Positions 1 through 11,164 of a stretch of 64,000 nt of DNA are shown in pieces. The stretch lies in contig CM037789.1 in NCBI GenBank assembly GCA_021229015.1, positions 29,005,988-29,069,987 on the forward strand. Direction: 5' to 3'. The notes under the pieces are model-generated. The model was not told the origin of the DNA. It made no database searches and saw only the letters and a list, made by a program, of their open reading frames with translations. A program made the translations under genes and the position numbers. Every line of letters starts with the position of its first letter. Positions within the stretch are counted from its first letter, which is position 1. The DNA comes from Solen grandis. Its lineage: Eukaryota > Mollusca > Bivalvia > Adapedonta > Solenidae.

Positions 1-60
1 GACGGACGGACGGTAAGACAGACGACGGAAAAGTGATCCCTATTTGTCACCTCTGCTTAT
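1..60. repeat. Left-edge remnant with GACG/GACAGA simple repeats
   Basis: The window opens in GACGGACGGACGG-type short repeats followed by a stretch ending in a short GTGATCCCTATTTGTCAC palindrome-like piece. Runs of (GTCC/GACG)n next to a short hairpin also open the tandem-array elements at 11.7 and 21.3 kb, so this is probably the edge of a similar element whose body lies outside the window. Its right boundary cannot be placed. Confidence 0.35.
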
Positions 61-2045
61 ATGTATCATTTGAAACGTATTTTGAAATGTTACTTCTTAA
101 AGGTTTTATTTCGGCTATACAAACTTCGTTTGTAAGTTATCAGTTCCTTATACGGATAAAAGAAAGGCCGGTTATAGCGAACAGGAACTTATGTCCCTGT
201 CTAGTTTGGTATGAGGGATTTTTACTGTCAAACTTTGGATATTTCTAAAGAAGTGGTTTGGATTTAGCCGAAAGGAAGAATATGTTTAAACATGATCCTC
301 GATACAATTTTGTATGAAAGAAGCCTAAATTGTGCGTTTTATAAAATTATTTTACAGGTCTTATTTGAAAATCAATTTCACTTGTTTATACGTTTTAACT
401 TTAATGACAATTACTTTTAAAAATAATTTTGGTGAATGAAAGAGAACGGGTTATTATTCATATTATGTACATGTAATTCCGAACGATATTTTTATTTGTA
501 CAGGTGATAACCGTCGGATTGTACAGAGGTCGAAATAAATATATAGCAGTTCTGGATTATGCAGAAACACACTTGGTTGCAGCGATCATTCAATGTAAAC
601 AGAGAGAAAAATATGTGTAGCATGATGTATTGTACCTACGTCTGTATTAAGGAATGCATTCTTTAAATTTGCACCCCTTTGTGTGTTTAAAGAGAAAAAA
701 TTTTATACAGATGTTTATCGTCTATTGCATGACCCACCTATTGAATGGTTTTTTAAACTCATAACAGTGCTGGGATTATACAAAAACACGTTTATTTGGA
801 AACAAAGAGAACAATATTTGTAGAGGAGAAAGTGAAAAAGTATGATGTATTGTTCTTACGCCTGTCTAAAAGAATGAATTCTTTATTTATGTATCCCCTT
901 TATGTGTTTAGAGAGGCATATCTTGTACAGCTTTTCATCGTCTTTTGCATGCCGTTTAATGCATTTGAATGCCTTATAGAATAGTTTATATCAGGTTAAC
1001 AATTAATCTTTGATTAACAAATTACCCATATTTCATAAGATTCTAACCAGTTATTCATGAGTAATTGAAGCATATTTGATGCCCCCCCCCCCCCCCCCCC
1101 ATCACAAAATGAAATCGACTCACTCTTCAATATCTCGTACATGTATGTCCCTCTCGCGCATTTGTCGCGGCCATGATTCTCCTGTCCATGGAGTTCATAA
1201 GTGTACATGTGTATTTATCCTTCTCATGGGACTAATATTCCACTCCTTCAACAAAACAGTTCTTAGTTTGTCAAGAGAAGTGTGTGTGTGTTGGAGGGAC
1301 CTTACTCTCTTGTCCAGTTCATCCGATTCTCATCATTTTAGGCCAGTTTCATTATGGTTGCACATTTATGTACCCTTTTTAACTTTTCAATCTTTGTTGT
1401 AAAAAATTGATTTTTTTATATCATTTTTAACTTTTCAATATTTGTTGTTTGAAATAGGTTATAAAAGAATCAAAGTATGTGTGTTTTGATTTTATTCATT
1501 TTACGTAAACTGTTTTAATCATCTGTATATGGATTCTTTAAACTCTTCATGATATGTCTCTAATTTATTTTTTGAACTTTCATGGTGATATCAATTATGG
1601 GTAATCGCTTTTGAAACAGTATCTTTAAGTAATTTCTTTTTGCATTATGTTTTACATCTTTGTAAAAAAAAATCGATTATGTATTTTGAGTTATTATTCA
1701 TGCTTTGCAAAACAAAGTAAATAAAAATATCAACAAAAAGAATTTGCTATTTTCAACGCAACGTAATTAATTCTGTTTCTTAAAACTTATGATTTGTTTA
1801 TAAAATAGTTTCCTTAATAGTTTCTACCATGAATTCTGAAACAATTCAGTTTGAAAGAAGATACACTATTTCTTTTATCAAAGGATATAGACGTATATAT
1901 AGTTATATATTATCTTGTAATAGTATATGTTCAAGTTAATCAAACTGTAATTTTTAACCACAAAAACGTAAATTTAGGCATGAGATTTGATTATCAGATT
2001 TTACGTATAGCGAGTTTTTATTTATTATCGATTATTTTTCTGTAG
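61..2045. other. AT-rich DNA without recognisable gene
   Basis: Only short chance ORFs (up to about 108 codons) are present, and none has a recognisable domain or a consistent codon pattern. The longest starts at the poly-C tract at 1,082 and is proline- then serine-rich because of that tract. Around 540-800 two loosely similar stretches (TTCTGGATTATGCAGAAACAC and a related run near 770) suggest an old ~230-bp duplication. Confidence 0.5.
1082..1100. repeat. Poly-C tract, 19 nt
   Basis: An uninterrupted run of C follows TTTGATG. It is one of several C homopolymers of 13-24 nt in the window. Its exact length is unreliable in sequencing data. Confidence 0.85.
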
Positions 2046-2049
2046 ATTT

Positions 2050-2260
2050 ATCCAAACGTGTTACTTTCGCTGCAGTGTTTCAGGCGTAAATCGACGTCAA
2101 GCTTATTGCAGTTTGAGGATAAACCCCATGCACTCATCTTAATCCCGTGAGCTACCAAAAACAGGCTGGAAAATTTCCTTTCATGAAAAATCAAAGTGAT
2201 CCTTCCGGGAATCGAAGTCACAGCGGTGAAGACTGATTGATGAAACACAGCAATCTGCTT
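2050..2260 (-). mobile_element. Old, diverged MetaSINE-like SINE copy
   Basis: On the minus strand the order is a tRNA B-box-like GACTTCGATTCCCGG, then TTTTCATGAAAGGAAATTTTCC and CAGCCTG-TTTTTGGTAG (compare CAGCTGGCTTGCGGTAGGTC in the good copy at 6.3 kb). It continues with a degraded GTGCATGGGGTTTATCCTC, then CTTGACGTCG and CTGAAACACTGCAGCG. This is the same module order as the copies at 6,300 and 35,888, with heavy substitution, so it is an ancient insertion. Its coding role is nil. The boundaries are approximate because no target duplication is visible. Confidence 0.6.
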
Positions 2261-2489
2261 ATTAGAAACTGTGTCATTACATTACCTGTGTCACAAACAT
2301 GCAGTATTCCTACATCAATTTACAAAAGTTCATATACTACAATTCTTTCTACAACACTTTGATGGGAAATTATGGTCAAATACAAAAAAAAAAAAAAAAA
2401 ACCGTTATCTCTGCTTTAGAATATTTTCATGCTGTGTTTAATTTTAGTCAGTTTAGTCCAATCAACACATTATTATTTGAATGATTTTG

Positions 2490-3960
2490 TTTTTTGTGTA
2501 ATGTTTGCTAATTGTAACCGTTTTTACTTTTACTAAATATAGTCCACTGATAAGGTTTACCATAGTATACCATAATATAGCTGTATGGTATTATTAATCA
2601 TGCTTCTTGTTTCACTAAACATCACCACAACAAACATTTGGTTTTAATTAATTTACCCACAATTGTTTGCATGGTATTATATAATGTTTTACTCTTCCCA
2701 TTATCAATCATTATGTTAATGTCTTTGAATAAATATAATTGTAATTTTATCCAGAACATAAACTAAGATTCGATTTGTTTATCATATTATAGAGAAGACA
2801 CAATTTCAAAGTAAATGTAAAAAGGCCTCATGTTTATATAATTAATGTTCGGTATGAACTTTGTATGCAACGGCATAAGAAAAGTAAATAAAAAAAAGAT
2901 GTATAGTCATTTTTGAAATAAGCAAACATATCAAACTATAAATCATTTCTTGACTAAACAAGTGTAAATCAATGATGTTGATTCTTGAAGTTTGATAACT
3001 TCGAAGTAATAAGCATGAAAGACAATAAAAAAATGGCATTGCAAAGCACCACATTTTCTGCTCCAGTTTGATACAAGTAAAATGAAACAAGTCAAAATCG
3101 AAAAAATATACCTGCAAAGAACTTAAAATTACATAATATAAAGTACTTTTAATAGTATTTTGTAGGTGTTTAAATTTGATTTAGGCTTACCAGCAAATAA
3201 TCTTTTCATTAACATTCGAGAGCTGACCGCGTGTGTTTTTCTTGAGACGCTACACTCAGTAATTTAGTTGTTACATTTTGATTATTATCGGCGATAAAAA
3301 CCAAGTAAATTAATAATTATCTAAGATTTGACGGAGCTTATAGATTGGAATCCTTTATTTTGTTTTGAATAGTTAGGAAAATGTTCTATGTCTAGAATTG
3401 ATCATATTTACCTTTTCAAAACAAATATATTTTTGTTAAATTAGCCTTTTCACAAAAATCACATACGTTTAAACACATTTGTATGTACGCAATAAACACC
3501 CGATGATGTACTATATGCTTATAGACTTGGTTTATTCCTTCGTCCTTAAAAAATTTTTAAGGTTAAAATTTTCCTTAATTATAAAATGATTTTAAGATGT
3601 AAATAAGGTTTTCAATAGTTAGAATTCGGCATACATTAATTAATTGATTAATTAACAGATTAGTCAATTCATGTATTTATTCATTCCCCCTTACTTTCTA
3701 TCATAATTAATATCTACTATCATTTATTTTTGATATCTTTAGTTCAGACGGTTGATTACAAAAAGTTTACATTGTGTAATTTAAATGATATAACTGCTGA
3801 CATACTAAGACGTCGTTTCAAGGGACAAAATAATTAAATCTATTTCATTTTCAATTTTATAATTACGTCTCAAGATAGTGATATTTAAAGGTGTACCATT
3901 CCTATATTCAGTTGAGCAGATCATTGAAAATTATTTCCCGTTGTAGCAAGCTTAAATACT
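2490..3960. other. AT-rich DNA, nothing recognised
   Basis: No open frame over about 90 codons and no repeat family I recognise. A 91-codon minus-strand ORF at 2,842-3,117 is hydrophobic and AT-driven. I see nothing functional here. Confidence 0.4.
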
Positions 3961-3972
3961 TAAATAGTTTTT

Positions 3973-4000
3973 AGACTGCATGCGCATGCGCAAGCAGTCT
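3973..4000. promoter_or_regulatory. Palindromic NRF1-type site inside a small hairpin
   Basis: The 12 bases TGCGCATGCGCA at 3,981-3,992 are a perfect match to the palindromic binding site known for NRF1-family factors (YGCGCAYGCGCR). They are flanked by AGACTGC on the left and GCAGTCT on the right, so the whole 28 bases can fold as a cruciform. NRF1 sites usually sit in promoters, but no recognised gene starts nearby. A 57-codon ORF beginning at the ATG near 4,169 has a splice-donor-like AAAGTAAGC, which is weak evidence. It could also simply be a chance or repeat-borne palindrome. Confidence 0.35.
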
Positions 4001-4456
4001 TTAGTACCACACTTTCAAGTCGATTGACGACAGCTGGCACGTCAATTTTAACAGTTCGTAGTATTACTACGCAGAAAAAGTTCTGAGGTTAAAAATTGTT
4101 CATATTGAAACCTGCCGGTTAAGAGAGGAAACTCCAATATTTTCAAAATTTCGTTCAGCACTAGACAAAATGTACTTATCTATTCAGTATATTCGCTACA
4201 GTATTTTATTTAGAGCATGTAAAGTAAGCGGCATCTGTCAAGTTAGGTCTTCTTTTGGTATACCGAATGTTATTTTAGAATTACCGAAATCATACCGATA
4301 CCGCCAAAATAAAAGCCACAAAAGCACAAATTTCACCAAAACTTAAAAAAAAAACAAAAAAAACAACAACATATGATATAATTTGAATCAAACGTGTGAT
4401 GAAATCTCGATGCTTTATTCATCTTTGATAAAGATGTATAGCTTTAAAGTAAGAAG

Positions 4457-4524
4457 TGCATTTCGGTTTTTCTTGCATTTCGGTTTTTCCTGTATTTCGG
4501 TTTTTCTTGTATTTCGTCATTTCT
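4457..4524. repeat. 17-bp minisatellite, four units
   Basis: Four consecutive units of the form TGCATTTCGGTTTTTCT lie head to tail (4,457, 4,474, 4,491, 4,508), with the last unit diverged. This is a clean short tandem array in otherwise unique DNA. Confidence 0.85.
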
Positions 4525-5094
4525 AATAACTACCACCCCCACCAACTACGTTGATAGCGAATGACAATGGAATGAGAGAACATAGTTTCTAGTCAGGTTC
4601 GAAGAGAATCTATCCATTAGTAAGAAAGATGCAGTAATTTGAACATCAGTATTTAACAGACCGATCGATTTAATAATCGTTTTTCCCTATCATTATGATT
4701 TAAAGGTTTGCTCTTAAATTTGTTTTATTTTTATCGCCATAACAGTCAGCTAGATCTAGTCTTTTAGATTCAAAACAATGGCGTTACCTTTTATTTTGTA
4801 TTTATTATTTAGTAGTGTCTACATCTACATTTATTTGTTTATATTTCTTTCTGTCGCTCGTCCTCGTACTTTCCAGATTTCTGTCACTATATAAGCTTTA
4901 TATTAGAGCTATATTTATGCAGGGTTTCTGTAGATCTATATGCATATAGCATAACTGGATCAAACAATGAATAAGTTTAAAAAAAATATGAACAATGATA
5001 GATATGGTATGAGATTGAGAATCACATTGAGTTTAGACAAGAGGCATTTCATTGAATGATGTAAATGTTATATAACAATTTAAAAAAAACTTAA

Positions 5095-6290
5095 AATCCA
5101 GACATGGAATTGAACCCATGACCCCTCAAATGGTTTAAGTAAGAGTGGTCATGAGAATGAATTCATAATGACCACTTGTTCTAATGACTTATTAATACTT
5201 TATGGATTATTTAAAGGCCATAGAAAATAACATCCACCTAGCTCATATTCTGAATTAATTGGGCTCTAAGGTCAAAAGACTGAGAACAAATATCTGTTTT
5301 CTTTTTTAATCCAATGGCAACACATTTATAAACTGTAAGAGCAAAATGATCAGGTAAGAGAAATGTATAGCCAGACCAGGACTTGAGTGGGTGCACTTAT
5401 ATAAATCTTTTACTTAGGGCCACATGCTGCATTTGGAATTTGTCCCTGAACTCATATGCTATATTATTGACAAACTGAAGGGTGATATATACAGATGAAC
5501 TTTACTGAAATGGCCCCCCTTTTTGGCACCAAATGTAACCAGGTGAAACAGAACGTAAAGCCGGACCAGGATTCAAACCCAGGACCCTTGGCATTCAATG
5601 CGAGAGCTCTACAGACTGATATACAGAATTGCTAATACAAATCTCATACTGATAAAGGTTACTAATGGGCTATTATTTTATCTAGTATAAAAATGAACAA
5701 GGATTTGTAATCTAGCAGGTTAGTCATACTACCAGACCACTGACACTAATCTCTTACTTAGCAGTTACATTTGGAATTTTTACCTGAATTCATAACAGGA
5801 CAGAACAATTTGCTATGTTCTTGACAAACCAAAGGCTAATATATATGCGAAAATTTTACCAAAATGGCCCATGTTTGGCACCAAATGTAACTAAAAGTAG
5901 ATGAAAAAAAATAATGTACAGCCAGGATTCGAAACATTACAGCTTACAGTGGAAGAGCTCTACAGACTAATCTTCAGGATTGCTAACACAAATATCTCAC
6001 ACTGATCAGGATTACTAACAGGCTGTTATATTACAGGTAAAACAAATCAGCATGATCCAGATTGAACCCAACTCAGACGCCCAGCATACAGGGTTGAAGA
6101 ACCAGCAGACCACATACACAATATCTCTCTGATAAGAATTACTTTTTGGCAGTTTAATAATATACATCCATGCATAAGCCATATTTGAAATTTGTTCATG
6201 AAAAATAATTTATGTTCTTGATATATACACTGGAGAATTATTACTGTAACGGCCCAACATTTAGCCAAGGACTAGAACCAGTACATACAG
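5095..6290 (-). repeat. Three diverged ~340-410 bp tandem units with tRNA-like pieces
   Basis: A block containing CATTTGGAATTT, TTCTTGACAAAC, a TTTACCAAAATGGCCC-like run and GGCACCAAATGTAAC is repeated at about 5,430, 5,768 and 6,180. Between blocks the minus strand reads like a tRNA head: GTAGAGCTCT (A-box side), then GGTTTGAATCCTGG (B-box-like) near 5,570-5,625, with a decayed equivalent near 5,930-5,960. The pattern fits old tRNA-derived SINEs that inserted in series or were tandemly duplicated. No coding potential is visible. Confidence 0.5.
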
Positions 6291-6299
6291 ATATAGTTA

Positions 6300-6561
6300 G
6301 GGGCCTCCGTGGCCGAGAGGGTAAGTCGCTGACTTTAACACTCACTCAGCCCCTCACCGCGTGGGTTCGAATCCCGGCAGGGACATTCGGATTTTTTATG
6401 TGAGGAAGCTTTCTAGCTGGCTTGCGGTAGGTCGGTGGTTCTACCCGGATGCCTCCGTGCATTCGGGCTCTATCTCCACCTGTGATTAGCTGGACGTCGC
6501 TATATGACTGAAATACTGTGTCGAAGCGACGGTAAACTCAAATATTCAAGTCAAGTCAAGT
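6300..6561 (+). mobile_element. Complete MetaSINE-like SINE with 12-bp target duplication
   Basis: A non-coding retroposon transcribed by RNA polymerase III and moved by a LINE. The head resembles a Leu/Ser-type tRNA: A box TGGCCGAGAGGG near 6,311 and a perfect B box GGTTCGAATCC near 6,363. A conserved central domain follows, with AGCTGGCTTGCGGTAGGTCG and then CTACCCGGATGCCTCCGTGC. The tail runs GACGTCGCTATATGACTGAA, GTCGAAGCGACGGTAAACTC and (TCAAG)n. It is bounded by CAGATATAGTTA (6,288-6,299) and CAGATATAATTA (6,562-6,573), an 11/12 match, which fixes both ends. The central domain is what I recall for the MetaSINE superfamily. This is the best-preserved SINE in the window. Confidence 0.88.
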
Positions 6562-6661
6562 CAGATATAATTATTGACTTGACTTGACTATAATTATTGG
6601 AATGTTTACAGAGATCTCACAGCGACAAGGGTAACTACTTGGACATTACATAACCATGTGT

Positions 6662-6716
6662 AGATAGATCAGGATTTGAACCTGAGACACAGCACGTTTT
6701 GAGCTCAACCAGCTAC
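6662..6716 (-). repeat. tRNA-like SINE head
   Basis: On the minus strand TGGTAGCTGGTTGAGCTC gives an A-box-like element and CAGGTTCAAATCCTGATC a B-box-like element about 35 nt later, which is normal tRNA spacing. The stems do not pair as a real tRNA and there is no acceptor pairing, so this is a SINE head remnant. A second weak plus-strand head (TTGGCCAAGTACCTAGAG, then TAGGTTCAATTC) follows at about 6,905-6,962. Confidence 0.45.
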
Positions 6717-7259
6717 CATACCATACCTACCATACTGCTTACACATTATAATTTGGCTACTTGAAGTATTTGAAGGCATCTGCTGAAGGCTTGAGATCTT
6801 ACTTGTTAAACAGTATGTTACTCAACGGGCCTAAATAAACAACTGTTGGAATATATGATTCTTGCTGACTGACTGTAATCCTACAGACATATCCTGTCAG
6901 TCTTGTTGGCCAAGTACCTAGAGTATTCTTCCACTAACCAAGGTGTTGTAGGTTCAATTCATGCATAGCCATGACATACCATAGTCCTTAAAATGGAACT
7001 GGTTTAGCATCATTGTCTGCGCCTGAGATTCAGGATAATTTGATGAGTTGTGGTAAATAGGTAATGTCATTTGTCTGTTGGGTGTGATATTACATGAGGC
7101 AGCACAATATCTGACTCATGTACATATAGTCCCTTAAGTTACTGAAATACTGTTGATGGGTCTTTTACTTGCTATGAAGAATTTTTTCATTGCAGTGTTT
7201 TCATCTTCCCGCCTAGAAACAATTTAGTTATAATTGCATTTGTAGGATAATTAAAAAAA

Positions 7260-7510
7260 TGTTATAACAAGGTGGATTAACCTTTAAGGTAATCCAGCCA
7301 TCATTAATTTATAATCATGATCTGTCAAATGCTTAAAAAGACTTCATTTCAGATGCAAGCATCCATTGACTTGGAGTAATAGGTTTTTTTGTCTATAAAG
7401 GCTTGCATTAACTATAAAATTCCCACTATCACTTGATAGACGTTGATCACAATTCAATGATGGATGGTATGCAAGTTTATCCCTAAAAAGTTGGGTACCA
7501 AATATTTAAA
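7260..7510 (+). repeat. Dispersed repeat, first copy (second at 33.55 kb)
   Basis: The order TTTAAGGTAATC, CCATCATT, GTCTATAAAGGCTTGCATT, ACTATAAAATTCCCAC, CACTTGAT, TGATCACAATT, GATGG recurs at about 33,555-33,750 with substitutions and indels. Finding the same ordered blocks 26 kb apart shows a dispersed repeat, but I do not recognise the family. Boundaries are approximate. Confidence 0.55.
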
Positions 7511-8520
7511 TTTGATTCTTGTATTTAGTCCTCTAGATATAAGGAACAGTTAGCCAAGTACCAGGAAATTTATGATAACTTAGGACATTGTATCATGTCA
7601 CTTATCTAATGGCCTGATACCACAGAGAGGCAGAGTAATATGGTTTTAACATGCTGACAAAAGTCCACTTCAGAAAAAAATAGCTAGAATTTCCCTGATT
7701 GAGTTTTCTACAAAGTCTTTTAATGACAGATCAGCCTTTGATTTGAATGAAATAGATACCTGTAAAATTTTACTGCTACTCCCATGGTTATAATCATGGG
7801 TGATTGATTATGATATTCTGAAAATTTGTGCTTATGCAAAAACAACAATTATTTAAAATTCATTTTGAAAATCAAATGGAATTATATGATAGTTTTAATA
7901 CATGTCCAACTCTATGTGTGTTTCTTCTTTTAAATTGCTCTTCAGATAGGAATCATTGAACTCCACTTTCATATATATATTACATTTCTAAAAGCATAGC
8001 ACAGGCCTCTGTCATTTACATATATTCAAAATTTCATGTAGTTTGTTTATTAAAACTTAAATATTGTTACATTTTATTCCCATTTTAGAATTCCACATTG
8101 AGCAACTGCATCCAAAATTCAGTTTTAACAGATATTCTTACACATATTGTTTTTCTGGTGCAAGTGATTGTTCATTTGGCTGAAAAAATGGAATGGAAGA
8201 TGTAATTTGCTTAAAATTTTCTTCATCTTATGCCTCAGGTCCTGTTATTTTTGCAATTGTTCACTGAGTTAGGGCTATTGCTATATCTGATTTAAAATGT
8301 TATAGTACACACAGTTTCAAATAAATGCTTAAAATGGTATAGCCAAGCTAACTTTGCCAGATAAAATGGTGAATTGTTTTATTCATGATATCATCTTGTT
8401 GTTGCCTACTATCTTTAGAAATTAACATGAATAACTAATTAACCAATTGATGTCCATTCAAGACATTGTTAACATATCAGTTAATTTTACAGCTGTAAAA
8501 AACTTTACTATTGTAATGTG
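7511..8520. other. Non-coding DNA, nothing recognised
   Basis: No ORF of note and no recognised repeat. Base composition is like the unique DNA on the far left. Confidence 0.35.
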
Positions 8521-8524
8521 ACAT

Positions 8525-8700
8525 CAAAAAGGATCTAGATAGTTCAGTTGTAGAATGCATAAATCCAGGTCACAGATTTGTGGTTCGAATTTTGTCGGGT
8601 CGCCACTTAATTGTTGTTCGCCTCCATCCAGGGTACATTTGTACATGCAAGGGTTATTCGCGTCATGTATGTTTCGGCTGATTTATGAATAAACACAATG
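8525..8700 (+). mobile_element. Possible tRNA-derived SINE, decayed
   Basis: TAGTTCAGTTGTAGAATG looks like an A-box region and TGTGGTTCGAATTTTG like a B box, about 35 nt apart. A GTCGGGTCGCCACTTAATTG body follows. No tail or target duplication is seen, so this is a guess from the two promoter boxes only. Confidence 0.35.
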
Positions 8701-8880
8701 ATCAGGATGTAAACACGTTAAGTCAGCTGCATGACACTAAATTGAAAGTAGATATAATTTCTACATTTTAATGGAGATTTCTTATGAATCATTTTATGAC
8801 TTAAATCTTACAAATAGGTATTGAAGATATATAGATATTGATCTCTCTCTCATACCTCACTTGATTTGTTATAACAATTT

Positions 8881-9200
8881 ATGGAAAACGGAATAGAAGT
8901 CCTGTTTTTCAATGTTTTTTTAAGTCTCCATGACTTTGGGTCTTACAATAGCGAAGTCCATTACAGGTGGATACCCTTGCTTCACTTTGAAACCAACATT
9001 AGTGTAAACGTGACAAACTCAATATACAGGTCTTTAATTTCTGTATTGGTACAGTTATGTACAACTCACAAACTTGTTACATTGAAGTTTAAGTGTGTCT
9101 GATGCTGTCTGTTCTTTCTCACTTAAAGGAACAATGTATACCCAGTTTACATGTAAAGAGGATCAGTGATAGTTTTCTAACTTGTGGGACACCAATTTTG
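8881..9200. other. No gene seen; 73-codon ORF not supported
   Basis: An open frame at 8,881-9,102 encodes a hydrophobic peptide without motif, splice sites or conservation clue. It is probably chance. Confidence 0.35.
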
Positions 9201-9265
9201 AAAGTAAAAAGATCTATTTTAAAATAGGTCCTGGAGGAGGCAGGTTGGCATGCTTTTTATTCCCA

Positions 9266-10139
9266 AACAAACTTAGTTTGTGGGTAGGGGGTATAAAGGT
9301 GTCACTGTGTTGGTTGGTCAGTAGCTTTTTTATGCCACTTGAAATATGGGCAGCATAGAGCATTGCTGCTGTCTGTACATCCGTTCGTACATACAACCAA
9401 AACTTTTCCGACCATCAACTGGAGAACCGCAGGGCCTGGGTTTATGAAACCGGGAAGGGACATTAGCCATGACCAGCAGATAAACCCTGTTGATTTTGAG
9501 GTCACTAGGTCAAAGGTCAAGGTCATTGTGTACATAAGGGTGTGAAATCCTTGTCCCATTATTAATTGGAGAACTGTAGGGCATGGGTTTGTGAAACCAG
9601 GTAGGGACATTGGCCATGACAAGTAGATGAACCCTATTGATTTTTGTCCGATCATAAACTGAAGAATTGCAGGGCCTGGGTTTGTGAAACCTGGTAGGGA
9701 CAATGGCCATGACCAGCAGATAAATCTTATTGATTTTGAGGTCACTAGGTCAAAGGTCAAGGTCAAGGTCACTGTGTACATAAGTATAAAATTCTTGCCC
9801 GATCATTAACTGGAGAACTGCAGGGCCTTGGTTTGTGAAACCTGGAAGGGACATTGGCCATGACCAGTAGATGAACCCTATTGATTTTGAGGTCACTGGG
9901 TCAAGGTAACTGTATACATTATGATGAAATCCTTGTCTAGTCATTAACTGGAGAACTGCAGGGCCTGGGTTTGTGAAACCTGGAATGGACATTGGCCATG
10001 GCCAGCAGATGAACCCTATTGATTTTTGTCATGGTCACTAGAATCTTTAGTATGGAATCCTTGTCAGACTGGTCGAAAGTACTTGACATGCTACCATTCA
10101 ACAAAAAAGGGCATCTGTGTCCTATGGACACATTTCTAG
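9266..10139 (+). mobile_element. Non-autonomous Helitron/Helentron-like element with AGGTCA core repeats
   Basis: The left end carries a hairpin, ACAAAC-TTA-GTTTGT, at about 9,266-9,280. The body is five tandem units starting at GGAGAACTG-like words (9,421, 9,568, 9,660, 9,812, 9,950; 92-152 bp each). Each unit ends in or near GGTCACTAGGTCAAAGGTCA. The right end has a perfect 7-bp hairpin TGTGTCC-TAT-GGACACA (10,116-10,132), then TTT, then CTAG (10,136-10,139) and T. A hairpin just before a CTRR end is the classic Helitron 3' terminus, and tandem core repeats are known from bivalve pearl-type elements. There is no transposase or helicase, so it would depend on a partner. The 159-codon minus-strand ORF here is only translated repeat (repeating GFTNPGPAVLQL). 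Confidence 0.65.
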
Positions 10140-10840
10140 TCTATCCATGCTTTTTCTCATTAACTACTGGATTGATTTTAATCAAAATTTATAGGAAGTT
10201 TCACTAGCATGAACAATTTGCATATTGTACAGTTGTAATGGTTGAATGATTTTTCTTTGAATTATGTCCCTTTAATGAATTTCTGGAGCTCTCTTTGTCC
10301 ACGCTATTTGTCAATAACTTTTGGATGGATTTCAATCAAACTTCATAGGAAGTTTCACTAGCAAGGACAGGTGTGCATATTGTACAGTTGTTATGGTTGA
10401 ATGATTTTTCTCTTATAATTTTTTTGAAATTCCTTTGTCTGCGCTATTTCTAAATGAGTACTTGATTGATTTACATATCAAATTACATATGAAGTTTCAC
10501 TAGTAAGCACAGATGTGCATATTTTGCTTTTGTTACGGTTGAGAAAAAAAGCCTCTGAGTTATGGTCCATTGATGATTTTCTTGAGCTTTCTTTGTCCAC
10601 GCTATTTCTCAGTTGCAACGGAATGAATTTCAATCAAACTTCATAGGAAGTTTTACTTGCAAGCACAGGTGTGTATATTGTACTCATGTTATGATTGAAC
10701 TTTTTTTTCTGAGTTTGACCCTTTAATTCTTTGCCTGCGCTACTTCTTAATTACTACAGGAAGGAGTTCAATAATTACTATCTTCTTAATCTTATTTGTC
10801 TGCACTTATACTAAGCACAGATGTAAATAATTATACTTTT
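10140..10840 (+). repeat. Tandem array of ~150-bp units, about five
   Basis: The landmarks TTTCACTAGCAAGGACAGGT, GCATATTGTACAGTTGT and TTGTCCACGCTATTT return at about 10,200, 10,356, 10,498, 10,652 and 10,810 (spacing 142-158 bp). The array starts right after the CTAG end of the preceding element, so it is either a second element or an extension of it. No coding potential. Confidence 0.7.
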
Positions 10841-11164
10841 GATATTGTTAAATGTTTTTCATTATTCTTTCAATGATTTATTACCAATTGGAGAATATTC
10901 TCCCTTTACAGTTCTCAGAGCAATAGCATCTTTTTGCAAAATGTTACCATTGGTAGCAGAGTGCACAATGGAATGTTGGCACATTTTAGGTTGCTTTGCA
11001 AAGTTTCGGTTTGATCTCCCTGTTATTGTCATAGTTTTCATTATTAGCTGTATCAAATTCTGTCACTTTGTGGAGAGCAATTTTGTGAAGCATTATGGGG
11101 ATATTTCCTTAAGTGTTAGCTCTTGCTTCTTTGTACAGAATCTCATTAGGGCCATTGTCATTGA
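10841..11164 (+). other. 119-codon ORF region, unrecognised
   Basis: An open frame runs from 10,839 to 11,198. It contains hydrophobic stretches but no motif, and its last codons run into the palindromic element next door. I cannot support it as a gene. It could be a decayed end of the neighbouring repeat. Confidence 0.2.

Noticed and set aside
9302..9781. 159-codon minus-strand ORF as a protein gene
   Set aside because: It is a translation of the tandem array; the peptide repeats GFTNPGPAVLQL-like segments with the unit period.
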